64,000 bases of DNA from Acidobacteriota bacterium (GCA_018971185.1 JAGXBH010000002.1:1-64000), one strand, 5' to 3'; counted from the first letter of the stretch, positions 1 through 13,572 are shown. Numbers and translations: made by a program. The notes: generated by a model not told the origin, from the sequence alone.

Positions 1-1305
1 GACGCCGCGCGCGGCCATGTCGGCAGCCGTCGCGTCGCTCGGGGCCCTGCGCGTCGACACGCCGATCCCCTGGGCCTCCCACTGTTGCGCCACGAGTGTC
101 GCCGTCTGCTCGTCGAGGGTGCTCGGCCCCACGGCGAGGTCGACGCGTAAGGGGGCGCCCGACGGAGAGCGCCAGCCTGCGGCGGTGTCGACATACCCCG
201 CGTGGCGCAGCAGGTCGACGGCGCAGGGGCGACAGTCCACCGAGGGGTCGGCCAAGGTGGGGTCCGTGGCGTTCGTCGCCGACGTCGTGCGGGCGAGAGG
301 GTAGTCCGTCTGGCCCTGCGTGAGCAGGGCCGACGTGGGGACGGCGGGCGTGAAGGTGAAGGTGCCGAAGAGCTGATCGAGGATCGTGTGACGCTCCAGC
401 AGCCAGGAGAGGGCGACGCGCATCGTTCGCTCGCTCGTCAGGGCCGCGTGAGGGCTGTAGGTGATCTCGACGAGGTCGCTCGAGTTCCCGAATTGACCGA
501 GGTAGCGCGGGTGCGCGGCCAGTCCCTCGACGAGGGACTTCGTGGCGACGGGGTCGTACTTCACGAAGTACTTCGCCCCGCTGGTGGGCAGGTCGCGCGA
601 GGCGGTGATGATGACCTGGTGGAAACGGTTGTAGTTGATGGTCCACTGCGGGTTGGCGACGAGCACGATGCGTTGGGTGGTGGCGCTACGGACCAGGTAG
701 GGGCCCAACGACGGCTGAGCGCTCAACTGGCCGATCGCGCACGAGGTGCTGGCGCCCGACTGCTCGACGTCGCGGAACAACAGGTTCCAGTTCGCGAAGT
801 CGCTCGAGAAGGTGGCGGTCACCGAGGTGCGGGTCTTGTTGACCTTCATGGAGGCGATCGCCCGGTAGCCGTCGCCGTTGACGCTGTCGATGCGTCGCGC
901 GCTCCTCCACCACTCGATGAGGTCGTCGACGGAGAACGCGCGCCCGTTGCTCCAGCGCATCTTGGGGTCGACGCTGTAGACCACGGTCTCGGGATGCAGC
1001 GACACCAGCTCCGCCGAGACGATGGCCCCACCCTCGCCGGTGAGGACATCGCTGGGCGCCGTCTGGAACGCCGAGGGGCGGATGAGGTCGAGGATCGCCG
1101 ACGTGGTCGAGGTCGCGAGCGGGCTCAGCACGCTGCAGCCGTTGAAGGGGCCCGGGAGGGCGAGGGTCAGGCTCGAAGTCGCGGGGTTCGCCGGGCCGGC
1201 GGCGGGAGCCGGGCGACGATAGGCCAGCAACGTCGCGGCCACCACGATGATCCCCGTGATCACCACCACCAGGGCGGTCCGACGACCAGACCCGTGTGGG
1301 AGCAC
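1..1305 (-). CDS. ABC transporter substrate-binding protein, family 5 (partial, C-terminus outside window)
   Basis: The frame stays open from a GTG at 1305 to the left window edge (435 codons), so the 3' end is missing. The N-terminus is a short basic stretch followed by one hydrophobic segment (about residues 12-28), read as a signal or membrane anchor. Residues near 105-125 read KMRWSNGRAFSVDDLIEWW, the typical 'W-S-D-G-x-x-F-x-x-D-D' element of peptide/nickel-binding proteins of the SBP_bac_5 family, and ERTMRVALSWLLERHTILDQ further on matches the family helix 'R-x-A-I-x-x-A-I-D-R'. The expected role is capture of an oligopeptide or similar solute outside the cell. It lies 5 bases after secG on the same strand. 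No permease genes are visible, so the ligand is unknown. Confidence 0.72.
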   Translation of the reverse strand, partial: MLPHGSGRRTALVVVITGIIVVAATLLAYRRPAPAAGPANPATSSLTLALPGPFNGCSVLSPLATSTTSAILDLIRPSAFQTAPSDVLTGEGGAIVSAELVSLHPETVVYSVDPKMRWSNGRAFSVDDLIEWWRSARRIDSVNGDGYRAIASMKVNKTRTSVTATFSSDFANWNLLFRDVEQSGASTSCAIGQLSAQPSLGPYLVRSATTQRIVLVANPQWTINYNRFHQVIITASRDLPTSGAKYFVKYDPVATKSLVEGLAAHPRYLGQFGNSSDLVEITYSPHAALTSERTMRVALSWLLERHTILDQLFGTFTFTPAVPTSALLTQGQTDYPLARTTSATNATDPTLADPSVDCRPCAVDLLRHAGYVDTAAGWRSPSGAPLRVDLAVGPSTLDEQTATLVAQQWEAQGIGVSTRRAPSDATAADMAARGV

Positions 1306-1310
1306 GGTCG

Positions 1311-1541
1311 TTACTGCAGGCGCAGGTCGAGCGTGAGGGTCGCGAACGTGAAGATCAGCGCGACGGCGACGGTGATGCGGTCGAGGTTACGCTCGACGAC
1401 CGTCGACCCGGCGGCCATCGAGCCGACCGATCCACCCATCAGGTCCGAGATGCCGCCACCGCGCCCCGAGTGCAACAGCACCAAGAAGATGAGGGCGATC
1501 GCCGAGGCGGCCTCGATGACTATGAATGACCAGGTGAACAT
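1311..1541 (-). CDS. secG: SecG, preprotein translocase subunit
   Basis: A 76-residue protein with two hydrophobic segments (about 5-25 and 55-72) around a Gly/Ser-rich loop (HSGRGGGISDLMGGS), the usual SecG layout. It is an accessory membrane subunit of SecYEG. The ATG at 1541 is preferred over the in-frame GTG at 1544 because GGAGG lies 5 bases upstream of the ATG. The tpiA-secG order is standard in actinobacteria. It lies 12 bases after tpiA and 5 bases before the binding-protein gene. Confidence 0.9.
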   Translation of the reverse strand: MFTWSFIVIEAASAIALIFLVLLHSGRGGGISDLMGGSVGSMAAGSTVVERNLDRITVAVALIFTFATLTLDLRLQ

Positions 1542-1553
1542 CACGACCTCCGA

Positions 1554-2330
1554 CTAGCGCTTGCCAGCGTAGCAGTCGTCGGCGGCCTGGCCGATCGCGA
1601 GGAACGACTCGGCCTTCAAGGACGCCCCCCCGACCAGGAATCCGTCCACGCGACCCTCACTCATCAGCGACGCCGCGTTCTCGGCGTTGACCGATCCGCC
1701 GTAGAGGACCCGCGTGGCCTCGAGCGACAGCGAGGCCAGTACCGTGCGGATGTGCTCGGTCATGTCGCGCACCTGTTCGGTGCTCGCGGTGAGTCCGGTC
1801 CCGATGGCCCAGACGGGCTCGTAGGCCACGCTCACCAAGGGACGCGACTTCTCATCGAGGCCCTCGAGGGCGGCGTGCAATTGGGCGCTCACGAAGTCGA
1901 GGTGCCCCTCGTCGTTGCGCACTGCGAGCTCCTCGCCCACGCAGAGCACCGCGTGCACGCCCTGGCGGGTGACGGTACGCAGCGTCTGGGCCACGACCTC
2001 GTCGGTCATGGCGTAGTGGGCGCGGCGTTCGGAGTGTCCCACCAGGATCCACTTGACGTTGAGGCGCTGGAGCATCGGGACCGACACCTCGCCGGTGTGG
2101 GCCCCCGCGTCGTGCACGCTGGCGTGCTGGGCGCCTACTTCGAGGGCGATGCGCTCGGACTCCACCACCGAGGTCACGCTGCGGATGTCGACGAAGGGCG
2201 GCGCCACCACCAGGTCCACGTGCTCGAGGGGCCGGTTCCTCACGATCACGCCGATCTGCTGGATGAGGTGCACCGCCTCGACGTAGTCGAGGTTCATCTT
2301 CCAGTTGCCAATTACCAGGGGACGATTCAT
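1554..2330 (-). CDS. tpiA: Triosephosphate isomerase
   Basis: 258 residues, normal for the family. It interconverts dihydroxyacetone phosphate and glyceraldehyde 3-phosphate in the cytoplasm. The N-terminal GNWKMN holds Lys11, WILVGHSERR holds the electrophilic His99, and AYEPVWAIGTG holds the catalytic base Glu171; YGGSVN near the C-terminus binds phosphate. The ATG at 2330 overlaps the pgk stop (ATGA), so translation is probably coupled to pgk. A longer open frame continues upstream inside pgk but lacks family similarity. Confidence 0.97.
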   Translation of the reverse strand: MNRPLVIGNWKMNLDYVEAVHLIQQIGVIVRNRPLEHVDLVVAPPFVDIRSVTSVVESERIALEVGAQHASVHDAGAHTGEVSVPMLQRLNVKWILVGHSERRAHYAMTDEVVAQTLRTVTRQGVHAVLCVGEELAVRNDEGHLDFVSAQLHAALEGLDEKSRPLVSVAYEPVWAIGTGLTASTEQVRDMTEHIRTVLASLSLEATRVLYGGSVNAENAASLMSEGRVDGFLVGGASLKAESFLAIGQAADDCYAGKR

Positions 2331-3466
2331 GACCGGTTCCACGGGCTCTCTCTCAGGGCGGCGAGACCGGGCAGGTCCCCGAGCTCGACGAACTCGAGGC
2401 TCGCTCCCCCGCCGGTGGAGACGAAGCTCACCGCGTCCTCGAGACCGAAGCCCTGGATGGCCGAGACGGAGTCCCCACCGCCGATGATCGAGACCGCGTC
2501 GGAGGCGGCGACGGCCCGCGCGACGGCCTCGGTGCCCGCGCTCAGTCGGGGGTCCTCGAAGACGCCCATGGGTCCGTTCCACAGGATGGTGCCCGCCCCC
2601 ATGATGATCGACACGAAGCTCGCCACCGACGCCGGGCCGATGTCGAGTCCCTGGAAACCGTCGGGGATGTCCTGGCCCCACTCGAGCACCTCGTCGGGTC
2701 CGCCGCTACCGAAGGGTGCGTCGTCGCGTAGCCCGCGCGCGTCGGAGGGGATGACGATCTTGCCACCCTCCATCAGCTCGGCGCAGACCTCGAGGTAGGA
2801 GGGGTCGAAGAGCGAGGAGCCGATGTGGCGCCCCTGGGTGGCCTCGAAGGTGTAGGCCATGCCGCCGCCCACGATGACCTGGTCGGCCTTCTGCGCGAGG
2901 ACCTTGACGATGCCGAGCTTGTCCTTGACCTTGGCGCCGCCGACGATGGCGACGAAGGGCCGCGCCGGGCTCTCGAGGATCGACGAGAGCGTCGCCACCT
3001 CGCGCTGCAGGTTGGGACCGGCGGCGCTCGGGATCAGCGTGGGGGGGATCATGATCGAGGCGTGCGCCCGGTGCGAGGCGGAGAAGGCCTCGTTGATGTA
3101 GTAGTCGAAGCCCTCCACGAGCGAGGCGCCGAACGCGGGGTCGTTCGCCTCCTCGCCGGGATGAAAGCGCAGGTTCTCGAGCAGCTCCACCGCGGGGCAG
3201 AGTTCCTCGAGGCGCCGGCGCACCGGGGCCACGGAGTACTTCTCGACGACGCGGCCCTCGGGCCGACCGAAGTGGGTGCAGGCCACGACGGTGGCCCCCG
3301 CGTCCAGGAGCTGCTCGAAGAGCGGCAGCGTGGCGCGGATACGGAAGTCGTCGGTGACCTCGAGACGCCCGTTCACCTCCGCGACGGGCGTGTTGAAGTC
3401 GACGCGGACGAGCACTCGCTTGCCGGCGAGGCTCCCCCAACGTTCGAACTGGGGCAAGGACGCCAC
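2327..3466 (-). CDS. pgk: Phosphoglycerate kinase
   Basis: 379 residues, slightly short for bacterial PGK. It transfers phosphate between 1,3-bisphosphoglycerate and ADP. The N-terminal domain carries VLVRVDFNTPV and the basic-patch segment ACTHFGRPEG. The C-terminal domain has the nucleotide-binding elements KVKDKLGIVKVL and IIGGGDSVSAI, and ends with VSFVSTGGGASLEFVE. A GTG start 3 bases after the gap stop is used. It sits between gap and tpiA in the classical glycolytic order. Confidence 0.97.
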   Translation of the reverse strand: MASLPQFERWGSLAGKRVLVRVDFNTPVAEVNGRLEVTDDFRIRATLPLFEQLLDAGATVVACTHFGRPEGRVVEKYSVAPVRRRLEELCPAVELLENLRFHPGEEANDPAFGASLVEGFDYYINEAFSASHRAHASIMIPPTLIPSAAGPNLQREVATLSSILESPARPFVAIVGGAKVKDKLGIVKVLAQKADQVIVGGGMAYTFEATQGRHIGSSLFDPSYLEVCAELMEGGKIVIPSDARGLRDDAPFGSGGPDEVLEWGQDIPDGFQGLDIGPASVASFVSIIMGAGTILWNGPMGVFEDPRLSAGTEAVARAVAASDAVSIIGGGDSVSAIQGFGLEDAVSFVSTGGGASLEFVELGDLPGLAALRESPWNRS

Positions 3467-3469
3467 GGA

Positions 3470-4477
<1,008 letters not shown>

Positions 4478-4486
4478 TGACGTCTC

Positions 4487-5365
4487 CTAAGAACGGGTGG
4501 GGGGTTGGATGTCGCAGGCTTCGATGACTGCGTGCCTCAATTTTGGCACATCGTGGACCAGGGGATTTCTCGCGCTCAGCGAGGCGACCACCGTGGGGAC
4601 CGCGCAGGGCTGGCGCGCGAAGGGCGAGGCCGAGTCGACCAGGACTTCGTCGGGCTCGACGCCGTGCGCGCGCAGGGCGTCCACGTGGTCCTGGAGGGTG
4701 AAACCCAGCGTCTCGGGCTCCTCGGGCCGCAGGTTGGCGACGTAGACCTTGCGCGCACGAGTGCGCTGCAGGGCCCGGGTGATCTCGGGGACCACGCACG
4801 CCGCCAGGACGCTGGTGTAGAGCGAGCCGGGGCCGATGAGGACGACGTCGGCGCCCTCGATGGCCGAGAGGGCCCGTGCCGGGGCCGCCGGGGCGGGCGG
4901 ATCGAGGCTGAGCAGGCGGATGCCGGGGGTGCGTGCCACCGCGGTCTGGCCCCGAGTGACGCCGTTGCCGTGTCGCGCGAGCAGCACGACGCCCTGGGAG
5001 CTGGCCGGCACGATGGCGCCCGTGACGCCCAGGGCCTGGGCGGCGGCGTCCACCGACTCCTCCAGGTTGCCGGTGGCGTCGAGGAGGCCGACCAGGAAGA
5101 GGTTGCCGACGGTGTGTCCCGCGAGCTCGCCGACGCTGAAGCGGTGCTCGAAGGCCTGCGCCAAGGGGTTGGTCGCGTCGGCGAGGGCCCCGAGGCACTT
5201 GCGCAGGTCCCCCACCGCGGCCACGTTGAGCATGGCACGCAATCGGCCGGTCGACCCCCCGTCGTCGGCGACCGAGACGATGCCCGTGACGTGGCCGCCC
5301 ACGCCGCGTAGGGCGCGCAGGGTGACCGCGGTGCCGTGTCCGCCGCCGATCGCGACGAGTCTCAT
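4487..5365 (-). CDS. yvcK: YvcK/CofD-like UDP-sugar-binding regulatory protein (gluconeogenesis factor)
   Basis: 292 residues from the ATG at 5365, which overlaps the rapZ stop (ATGA). The N-terminus VAIGGGHGT and ADDGGSTGRLR are the nucleotide-binding signatures of the YvcK/CofD fold, and VLIGPGSLYTSVLA is the conserved later motif. In Bacillus and mycobacteria this family (YvcK/CuvA) binds UDP-GlcNAc-type sugars and links carbon metabolism to cell wall synthesis. CofD itself is similar in fold but is normally found with F420 genes; the rapZ neighbour supports YvcK. Confidence 0.92.
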   Translation of the reverse strand: MRLVAIGGGHGTAVTLRALRGVGGHVTGIVSVADDGGSTGRLRAMLNVAAVGDLRKCLGALADATNPLAQAFEHRFSVGELAGHTVGNLFLVGLLDATGNLEESVDAAAQALGVTGAIVPASSQGVVLLARHGNGVTRGQTAVARTPGIRLLSLDPPAPAAPARALSAIEGADVVLIGPGSLYTSVLAACVVPEITRALQRTRARKVYVANLRPEEPETLGFTLQDHVDALRAHGVEPDEVLVDSASPFARQPCAVPTVVASLSARNPLVHDVPKLRHAVIEACDIQPPTRS

Positions 5366-6204
5366 CGCGAGATGTCGCGGTGGAAGACCGAGTTGCGCAG
5401 CGCCAAGCGGCGACGGATCTCCTCGGCGATCGCCACCGACCGGTGCCGCCCGCCGGTGCAGCCGATGGCGATGGTCAGGTAGGACTTGCCCTCCTTGGCG
5501 AAGGCGGGGATCTGCCACTCGAGCATGGCGACCACGTCGCGCAAGAAGTGCTGGGCCTCCTCCTGCTCCAAGACGTAGCGGGCCACCGGCTCGTCGAGCC
5601 CCGTGAGGGGGCGCAACTCGTCGATCCAGTGCGGATTGGGCAGGAATCGGCAGTCGAACACCAGGTCCACGTCGCGCGGGAGTCCGTTGGAGAACCCGAA
5701 GGAGATCATCGAGACGCGCAGGCCGTCGACGTCGCTGGTGCGAAAGATCTCCGCGATGCGCGTTCGCAGCTGGTTGGTGTTGATGGTGCCGGTGTCGATG
5801 ATGATGTCGGCACTGTCGCGGATGCTCTCTAGGACCGTGCGCTCCTGGGCGATGGAGTCCGCGAGCGTCGCCGCCTCGACCGGGTGGCGCCGTCGGGTGC
5901 CCTCGTAACGATGGATGAGGACGTCGTCGGGGGCGTCGAGGAACAGCAGCTTGGCGCTCTCGTGCATCGATTCGAGCTCGTCCTTCACCTGGAGCAGCGT
6001 GTCGGGCTGGGCGTGGCCGGAACGCCCGACGATGAAGGCGACGCCGGCGGCGTCCTTGGAGCCCGTCGAGGCGAGCTCGCCGACGCGCACGATCAGCTCC
6101 ATGGGCAGGTTGTCGATCACGAACCAGCCCAGGTCCTCCAGGGCGGTGGAGACCGTCGAGCGGCCCGCACCCGACATACCCGTCACCAGCAAGACGTCAG
6201 TCAT
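5362..6204 (-). CDS. rapZ: RapZ family nucleotide-binding protein
   Basis: 280 residues. Walker A is GMSGAGRST near the N-terminus, and IGCTGGRHRSVAIAEEI in the C-terminal domain is the RapZ family signature. In E. coli RapZ is an adaptor for glucosamine-6-phosphate synthase sRNA control; in actinobacteria the role is less clear but the uvrC-rapZ-yvcK order is conserved. It overlaps uvrC by 8 bases upstream and yvcK by 4 bases downstream. Confidence 0.95.
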   Translation of the reverse strand: MTDVLLVTGMSGAGRSTVSTALEDLGWFVIDNLPMELIVRVGELASTGSKDAAGVAFIVGRSGHAQPDTLLQVKDELESMHESAKLLFLDAPDDVLIHRYEGTRRRHPVEAATLADSIAQERTVLESIRDSADIIIDTGTINTNQLRTRIAEIFRTSDVDGLRVSMISFGFSNGLPRDVDLVFDCRFLPNPHWIDELRPLTGLDEPVARYVLEQEEAQHFLRDVVAMLEWQIPAFAKEGKSYLTIAIGCTGGRHRSVAIAEEIRRRLALRNSVFHRDISR

Positions 6205-8061
6205 CGTCGCGGGATTCCTTCTCTAGTCGTGGCGCGAGCGGCGCGCGTAGTCGATCGTAGATGTTCTGGGCCACGTCGTCGGGCAGCCAGCTGAGGGCGC
6301 GCAGTTCGTCCAGGGTCGCCGAGCGCAGGTTCGCGAGTGAACCCATCTGCAGCATCAGGCGATCGCGCCGTTTGGGGCCGAGGCCCTCGACCCCGTCGAG
6401 CAGGGTCGCCACCATGGATTTGGCGCGCTTGGAGCGGTGAAACGAGATGGCGAAGCGGTGGGCCTCGTCGCGGATCCGCTGGACCAGGTAGAGGCCCTCG
6501 GAGCCGCGCTCGAGGACGATGGGCGTGCTCGATCCGGGGCGGTAGAGGAGTTCCTCGCGCTTGGCGAGCGCCGCGAACTCGACGCGCCCCGCGAGGCCCA
6601 GGGTCGCCGCCGCGCGCTCGGCGGCGTGCAGTTGGGGCAGGCCGCCGTCGATGATGATCAGATTGGCCCGCCGGAACTTGCTCGCGGCCTGGTCCTCGTC
6701 CCAGTAGCCCAGGCGTCGGCGCACCACCTCCTGCATCGCGCCGGCGTCGTCGTTGCCGAAGACCTCCTTGACGTTGAAGTGCCGGTAGTCGGCCTTCTTC
6801 GCGAGGGCGTCCTCGAAGACGACCATGGAGCCGACGTAGTTGGTGCCCTGGAGGTGGCTCATGTCGAAGCACTCGATGCGAAAGGGCGGCTGCTCGAGTC
6901 CCAGGGCCGCGCCGACCTCCTGGAGGGCGCGCGATCGCACGTTGTGGTCGCTCTGGCGGCGCAGCGAGTCGCGATCGATCACGGCGAGGGCGTCGCTATG
7001 GGCCAGCTCCAGCAATCGGCGGCGTCGCCCGCGCTGGGGGGTCACGATCTCCACCGCGCGGGTGCGTCGTTGCGACAGGAACTCCGGGGCCAGCACCGAC
7101 GCGGCGCACGACGCGTTGGTGACGATGACCGGGGCGATGAGCTCGGCGTCGTCGTAGAGCTCGGGCAGCGCGGCCTCGAAGATCTCCGCGTCGTCCTCGT
7201 CGAGCGAGCGGTCGATGAGGTGCACGGTGCGCCCGATGATCCTCCCGTGACGTACCCGGAAGCGCACCAGCGCGGAGCGCCCGCCCTGGGTCGCGATGTC
7301 GACCACGTCGAGGTTCGAGTGGTCGTCGAGCACGATGCTCTGATCGCTGGCGGCGCGCTCCAGGGCCGCGAGGCCGTCGCGCGCCTTGGCGGCGGCCTCG
7401 TAGTGTTGTTGGGCGGCGGCGGCGCGCATCTGCGCGCGCAGGAGCTCGCGCAGCTCGCGCACGTCGCCCTCGAAGAAGCGCGCCCACGCCGCCACCAACT
7501 GCGCGTAGCCCTCGGCGTCGATCTTCCCGACGCAGGGTCCCGAGCACTTGGCGATGTCGTAGAGAAGACAGGGACGCCCCAGTCGCCGGTGGTAGTCGAA
7601 CTTGTGGGCCGAGCACGAGCGCAACGGGAAGGTCTGGAGCAGCTCGTCCATGGTGTGGCGCAGCGCGCGCACGTCCACGAACGGTCCGAAGTAGCGCACG
7701 CCGCGTTGGTGCTTGGCGCGCGTGATGTAGGGCACGGGGAACTCGCTGCGCGCGTCGATCGCGACGTAGGGGAAGCTCTTGTCGTCCTTCAGGCGCATGT
7801 TGTAGCGCGGCTGGTTCTCCTTGATGAGCTCGTTCTCGAGGATGAGCGCGTCGGTCTCACTGGGCGTCACGATCCATTCGACGCTGAGCGCCTCGTCCAT
7901 CAGGGCCTGGGTCTTGGGCGTGAGCGCCTCGAACCTCTGGAAGTAGCTCGAGAGCCGTTGCGCGAGCGAACGGGCCTTGCCCACGTAGATGACGGTGTCC
8001 TGGGCGTTCTTGAAGAGGTAGCAGCCACTCTGGCGCGGGATTCCCGAGGGCTTGGCGAACA

Positions 8062-8062
<1 letters not shown>
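6197..8062 (-). CDS. uvrC: UvrC, excinuclease ABC subunit C
   Basis: 621 residues. It makes the dual incisions in nucleotide excision repair. Domain order is as expected: N-terminal GIY-YIG nuclease (SGCYLFKNAQDTVIYVGKAR, with the catalytic Arg of the KAR element), a UVR/UvrB-binding segment around residue 210, an RNase H-like nuclease domain (FDMSHLQGTNYVGSMV) and C-terminal helix-hairpin-helix motifs (LLDGVEGLGPKRRDRLM). The GTG start shares one base with the uvrA stop. Confidence 0.96.
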
Positions 8063-10899
<2,837 letters not shown>

Positions 10900-10915
10900 G
10901 GTGCGAACCTAGTGC

Positions 10916-12937
10916 CTAGGCGTCCAGCTCGAGGCGGCGAAGGTCCTCGCCGAGCCCCTGGATCTGCAGGGTATGGAGGTAGTCGCGCAGCGCCGCCGCC
11001 TCCTCGAAGCGCAGCTGCTCGGCCGCGGCGAGCATCGCCTCCTCGACGCGGGCGATCTCGAGGTTGAGGTCGTCGGAGGCGATGGTCTCGAGCGAGGAGA
11101 CGCCGTGCACCTTGTTGGTCGGCTCAGGCGCGACCTCGGAGCGTAGGCGACCGAGGATGTCGGCGACGTTCTTGGTGATGGTGATCGGGGTGATGCCGTG
11201 CTGCTCGTTGTAGTTGACCTGCATGATGCGCCGGCGCTCGGTGGTCGAGATGGCGTCACGCATCGAATCGGTGATGTGATCGGCGTAGAGGACGGCCTCG
11301 CCGTGGGCGTTGCGCGCCGCCCGGCCGATCGTCTGGATCAGGGCGGAGCGCGAGCGCAGGAACCCCTCCTTGTCGGCGTCGAGGATGGCGACGAGCGACA
11401 CCTCGGGCAGGTCGAGACCCTCGCGCAGGAGGTTGATGCCGACGAGGATGTCGAACTCGCCGAGTCGCAGGGACCTCAGGATCTCGATGCGCTGGACGGT
11501 GTCGATGTCACTGTGGAGGTACTGGACCCGATAACCGGCCTTGACCAGGAAGTTCGTCAGGTCCTCGGACATGCGCTTGGTGAGCGTGGTGATCAGCGCC
11601 CGCTCGTCGCGGGCGATCACCGCGTCGAGGCGTACTCGCAGGTCGTCGATCTGGTTCTTGGTGGGCACCACGGAGATGATCGGGTCCAGCAGCCCGGTGG
11701 GCCGGATGACCTGCTCGGCGATCTGGTCCGAGACCTCGGTCTCGTAGGGCCCCGGCGTCGCCGACACGAACACGATCTGGGGGACGATGGCCATGAACTC
11801 GTCGAAGTTGAGTGGCCGGTTGTCGAGCGCGCTCGGCAGGCGAAATCCGTGTTCGACCAGCGTCTCCTTGCGCGACCGGTCCCCGGCGTACTGCCCGCGG
11901 ATCTGGGGCACCGCGACGTGGGACTCGTCGATCACGACGAGCATGTCACTGGGGAAGTAGTCGAGCAAGGTGTAGGGCCGCTCCCCCGGGCTGCGCCCGT
12001 CCAGGTGGGCCGAGTAGTTCTCGATCCCCGCACAGATCCCGGTCTGCTCGAGCATCTCGAGGTCGTGTTCGGTCCGCGAGCGCAGCCGCTGGGCCTCGAG
12101 GAGTTTGCCCTCACTCTCGAAGATCCGCAGTTGTCGGCCCAGCTCCTCCTCGATGCCGCGGCACGCGCGCTGGAGCGTCTCGGAGCTCGTGGCGTAGTGC
12201 GAGGCGGCGAAGAGCGTCACGTCGTCGACCTTGCCGCGGCGCTCCTGGGTCACCGGATTGAAGAAGGTGATCTCCTCGATCTCGTCGCCGAAGAATGAGA
12301 CGCGCAGTGCCTCGTTGGAGTAGGCGGGCTGGATCTCGAGGGTGTCACCCTTGAGGCGGAACGAGCCGCGATCGACCACGAGGTCGTTGCGGGTGTACTG
12401 CATCTCGACCAGGCGTCGCAGCAGGGACCGTTGGTCGTGGACGGCGCCGACTTCGAGGCGCAGCATGCGCTCGCGGTACTCGAGCGGTGAACCCAGCCCG
12501 TAGATGCACGAGACCGACGCCACGACGATGGTGTCGCGGTGCGTGAGCAGCGACGAGGTGGCGGAGTGACGCAGGCGGTCGATCTCCTCGTTCACCGCGC
12601 TGTCCTTCTCGATGAAGGTGTCGGTCCGCGGGATGTACGCCTCGGGTTGGTAGTAGTCGTAGTAGGACACGAAGAACTCGACGCGGTTCGAGGGCAGCAT
12701 CTCCTTGAGCTCCGACGCCAACTGCGCCGCCAGCGACTTGTTCGGCTCGAGGATCAACGTCGGTCGCTGCACGCGCTCCACCAGCCAGGCGATGGTCGCG
12801 GTCTTACCGCTGCCGGTGATCCCCTCGAGCGTCTGGTAGCGCAGTCCGTCACCGACGCCCTGCGCCAGGGTGGCGATCGCCAGGGGCTGGTCACCCGAGG
12901 GCCGAAACGGCGACTCGACCAAGAAGTCAGTGGCCAT
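10916..12937 (-). CDS. uvrB: UvrB, excinuclease ABC subunit B
   Basis: 673 residues. The helicase-like damage verifier of excision repair. Walker A is GITGSGKT, the DNA-clamping beta-hairpin is YYDYYQPEAYIPRTDTFIEK, Walker B is VVIDESH, later helicase motifs include INLLREGLDLPEVSL and QTIGRAARN, and the C-terminus has a UVR domain (RVEEAMLAAAEQLRFEEAAA) that contacts UvrC. It overlaps coaE by 11 bases. Confidence 0.98.
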   Translation of the reverse strand: MATDFLVESPFRPSGDQPLAIATLAQGVGDGLRYQTLEGITGSGKTATIAWLVERVQRPTLILEPNKSLAAQLASELKEMLPSNRVEFFVSYYDYYQPEAYIPRTDTFIEKDSAVNEEIDRLRHSATSSLLTHRDTIVVASVSCIYGLGSPLEYRERMLRLEVGAVHDQRSLLRRLVEMQYTRNDLVVDRGSFRLKGDTLEIQPAYSNEALRVSFFGDEIEEITFFNPVTQERRGKVDDVTLFAASHYATSSETLQRACRGIEEELGRQLRIFESEGKLLEAQRLRSRTEHDLEMLEQTGICAGIENYSAHLDGRSPGERPYTLLDYFPSDMLVVIDESHVAVPQIRGQYAGDRSRKETLVEHGFRLPSALDNRPLNFDEFMAIVPQIVFVSATPGPYETEVSDQIAEQVIRPTGLLDPIISVVPTKNQIDDLRVRLDAVIARDERALITTLTKRMSEDLTNFLVKAGYRVQYLHSDIDTVQRIEILRSLRLGEFDILVGINLLREGLDLPEVSLVAILDADKEGFLRSRSALIQTIGRAARNAHGEAVLYADHITDSMRDAISTTERRRIMQVNYNEQHGITPITITKNVADILGRLRSEVAPEPTNKVHGVSSLETIASDDLNLEIARVEEAMLAAAEQLRFEEAAALRDYLHTLQIQGLGEDLRRLELDA

Positions 12938-13523
12938 CGATCCCGCGCTCCCTCAGCAGTTCGTCGACGCGCTCGCGCAGGTCCTCACGACTGGTGTTGT
13001 TCCAGATCACCTCGTCGGCCAGCGCCGCACGCTCGTCGTTGCCCATCTGGCTCGCGAGGCGCGCGCGAGCGTCATCCTCGGACATGGTGCGCTGCTGGAC
13101 GAGTCGGTCGACGGCGACCTCGGGCGCCACCTGCACGGCCCACACCTCGTCGAGGGCCAGCGAGTCGCGGTGCTCCGGACGGTACAGGGGCAGGGCGGCG
13201 AAGACCGCCCGGCCCTCGGCGGCGTCGAGCTGGCGGCGCATCTCTCGGCCCACCCAGGGGTGCGTGATCGCGTCCAGGCGTCGCAGGGCGGAGGGGTCGG
13301 CGAAGACGACGGAGGACACGAAGCGTCGGTCGAGCTCGCCGTCACGCGTGAGGATCGCCGTGCCGAAGGCGTCGACCAGTACCGCGAGCAACGGCTGTCC
13401 GCGTCGCACCAGCTGCGCGTAGACCTCGTCGGCGTCCACCGCGACGAAATCTCGCGAGCGTAGGTAGTCCACGACCGTGGACTTGCCCGCCCCGATTCCG
13501 CCGACCACCGCGATACGCCTCAC
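12927..13523 (-). CDS. coaE: Dephospho-CoA kinase
   Basis: 198 residues, matching the family length. It phosphorylates dephospho-CoA in the last step of CoA synthesis. Walker A is VVGGIGAGKSTV at the N-terminus, and the LID region carries RLVQQRTMSEDDARARLASQM. A longer frame opens further upstream, but the GTG at 13523 is chosen because a TACCGT hexamer lies 6 bases before it, a spacing seen at other starts here, and because it gives the normal CoaE N-terminus. It lacks the C-terminal extension found in mycobacterial CoaE. Confidence 0.93.
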   Translation of the reverse strand: MRRIAVVGGIGAGKSTVVDYLRSRDFVAVDADEVYAQLVRRGQPLLAVLVDAFGTAILTRDGELDRRFVSSVVFADPSALRRLDAITHPWVGREMRRQLDAAEGRAVFAALPLYRPEHRDSLALDEVWAVQVAPEVAVDRLVQQRTMSEDDARARLASQMGNDERAALADEVIWNNTSREDLRERVDELLRERGIDGH

Positions 13524-13529
13524 CTCACC

Positions 13530-13535
13530 ACGGTA
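13530..13535 (-). promoter_or_regulatory. Putative -10 element for leaderless coaE
   Basis: On the minus strand the hexamer TACCGT ends 6 bases before the GTG at 13523. A transcript would begin at or next to the start codon. It lies just downstream of the rpsA terminator, so the coaE-to-secG unit would have its own promoter. No clear -35 box is seen. Confidence 0.4.
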
Positions 13536-13572
13536 ATGAGTCGGGTGTGACATCACGACGGACCTCTCAACG

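Noticed and set aside
202-1557. 451-codon plus-strand frame at the left end
   Set aside because: The minus strand encodes a recognisable binding protein and SecG over the same bases.
1554-2681. tpiA extended by 117 codons into pgk
   Set aside because: The extension is an Arg/Gly-rich out-of-frame reading of pgk; the ATG at 2330 gives the normal TpiA N-terminus.
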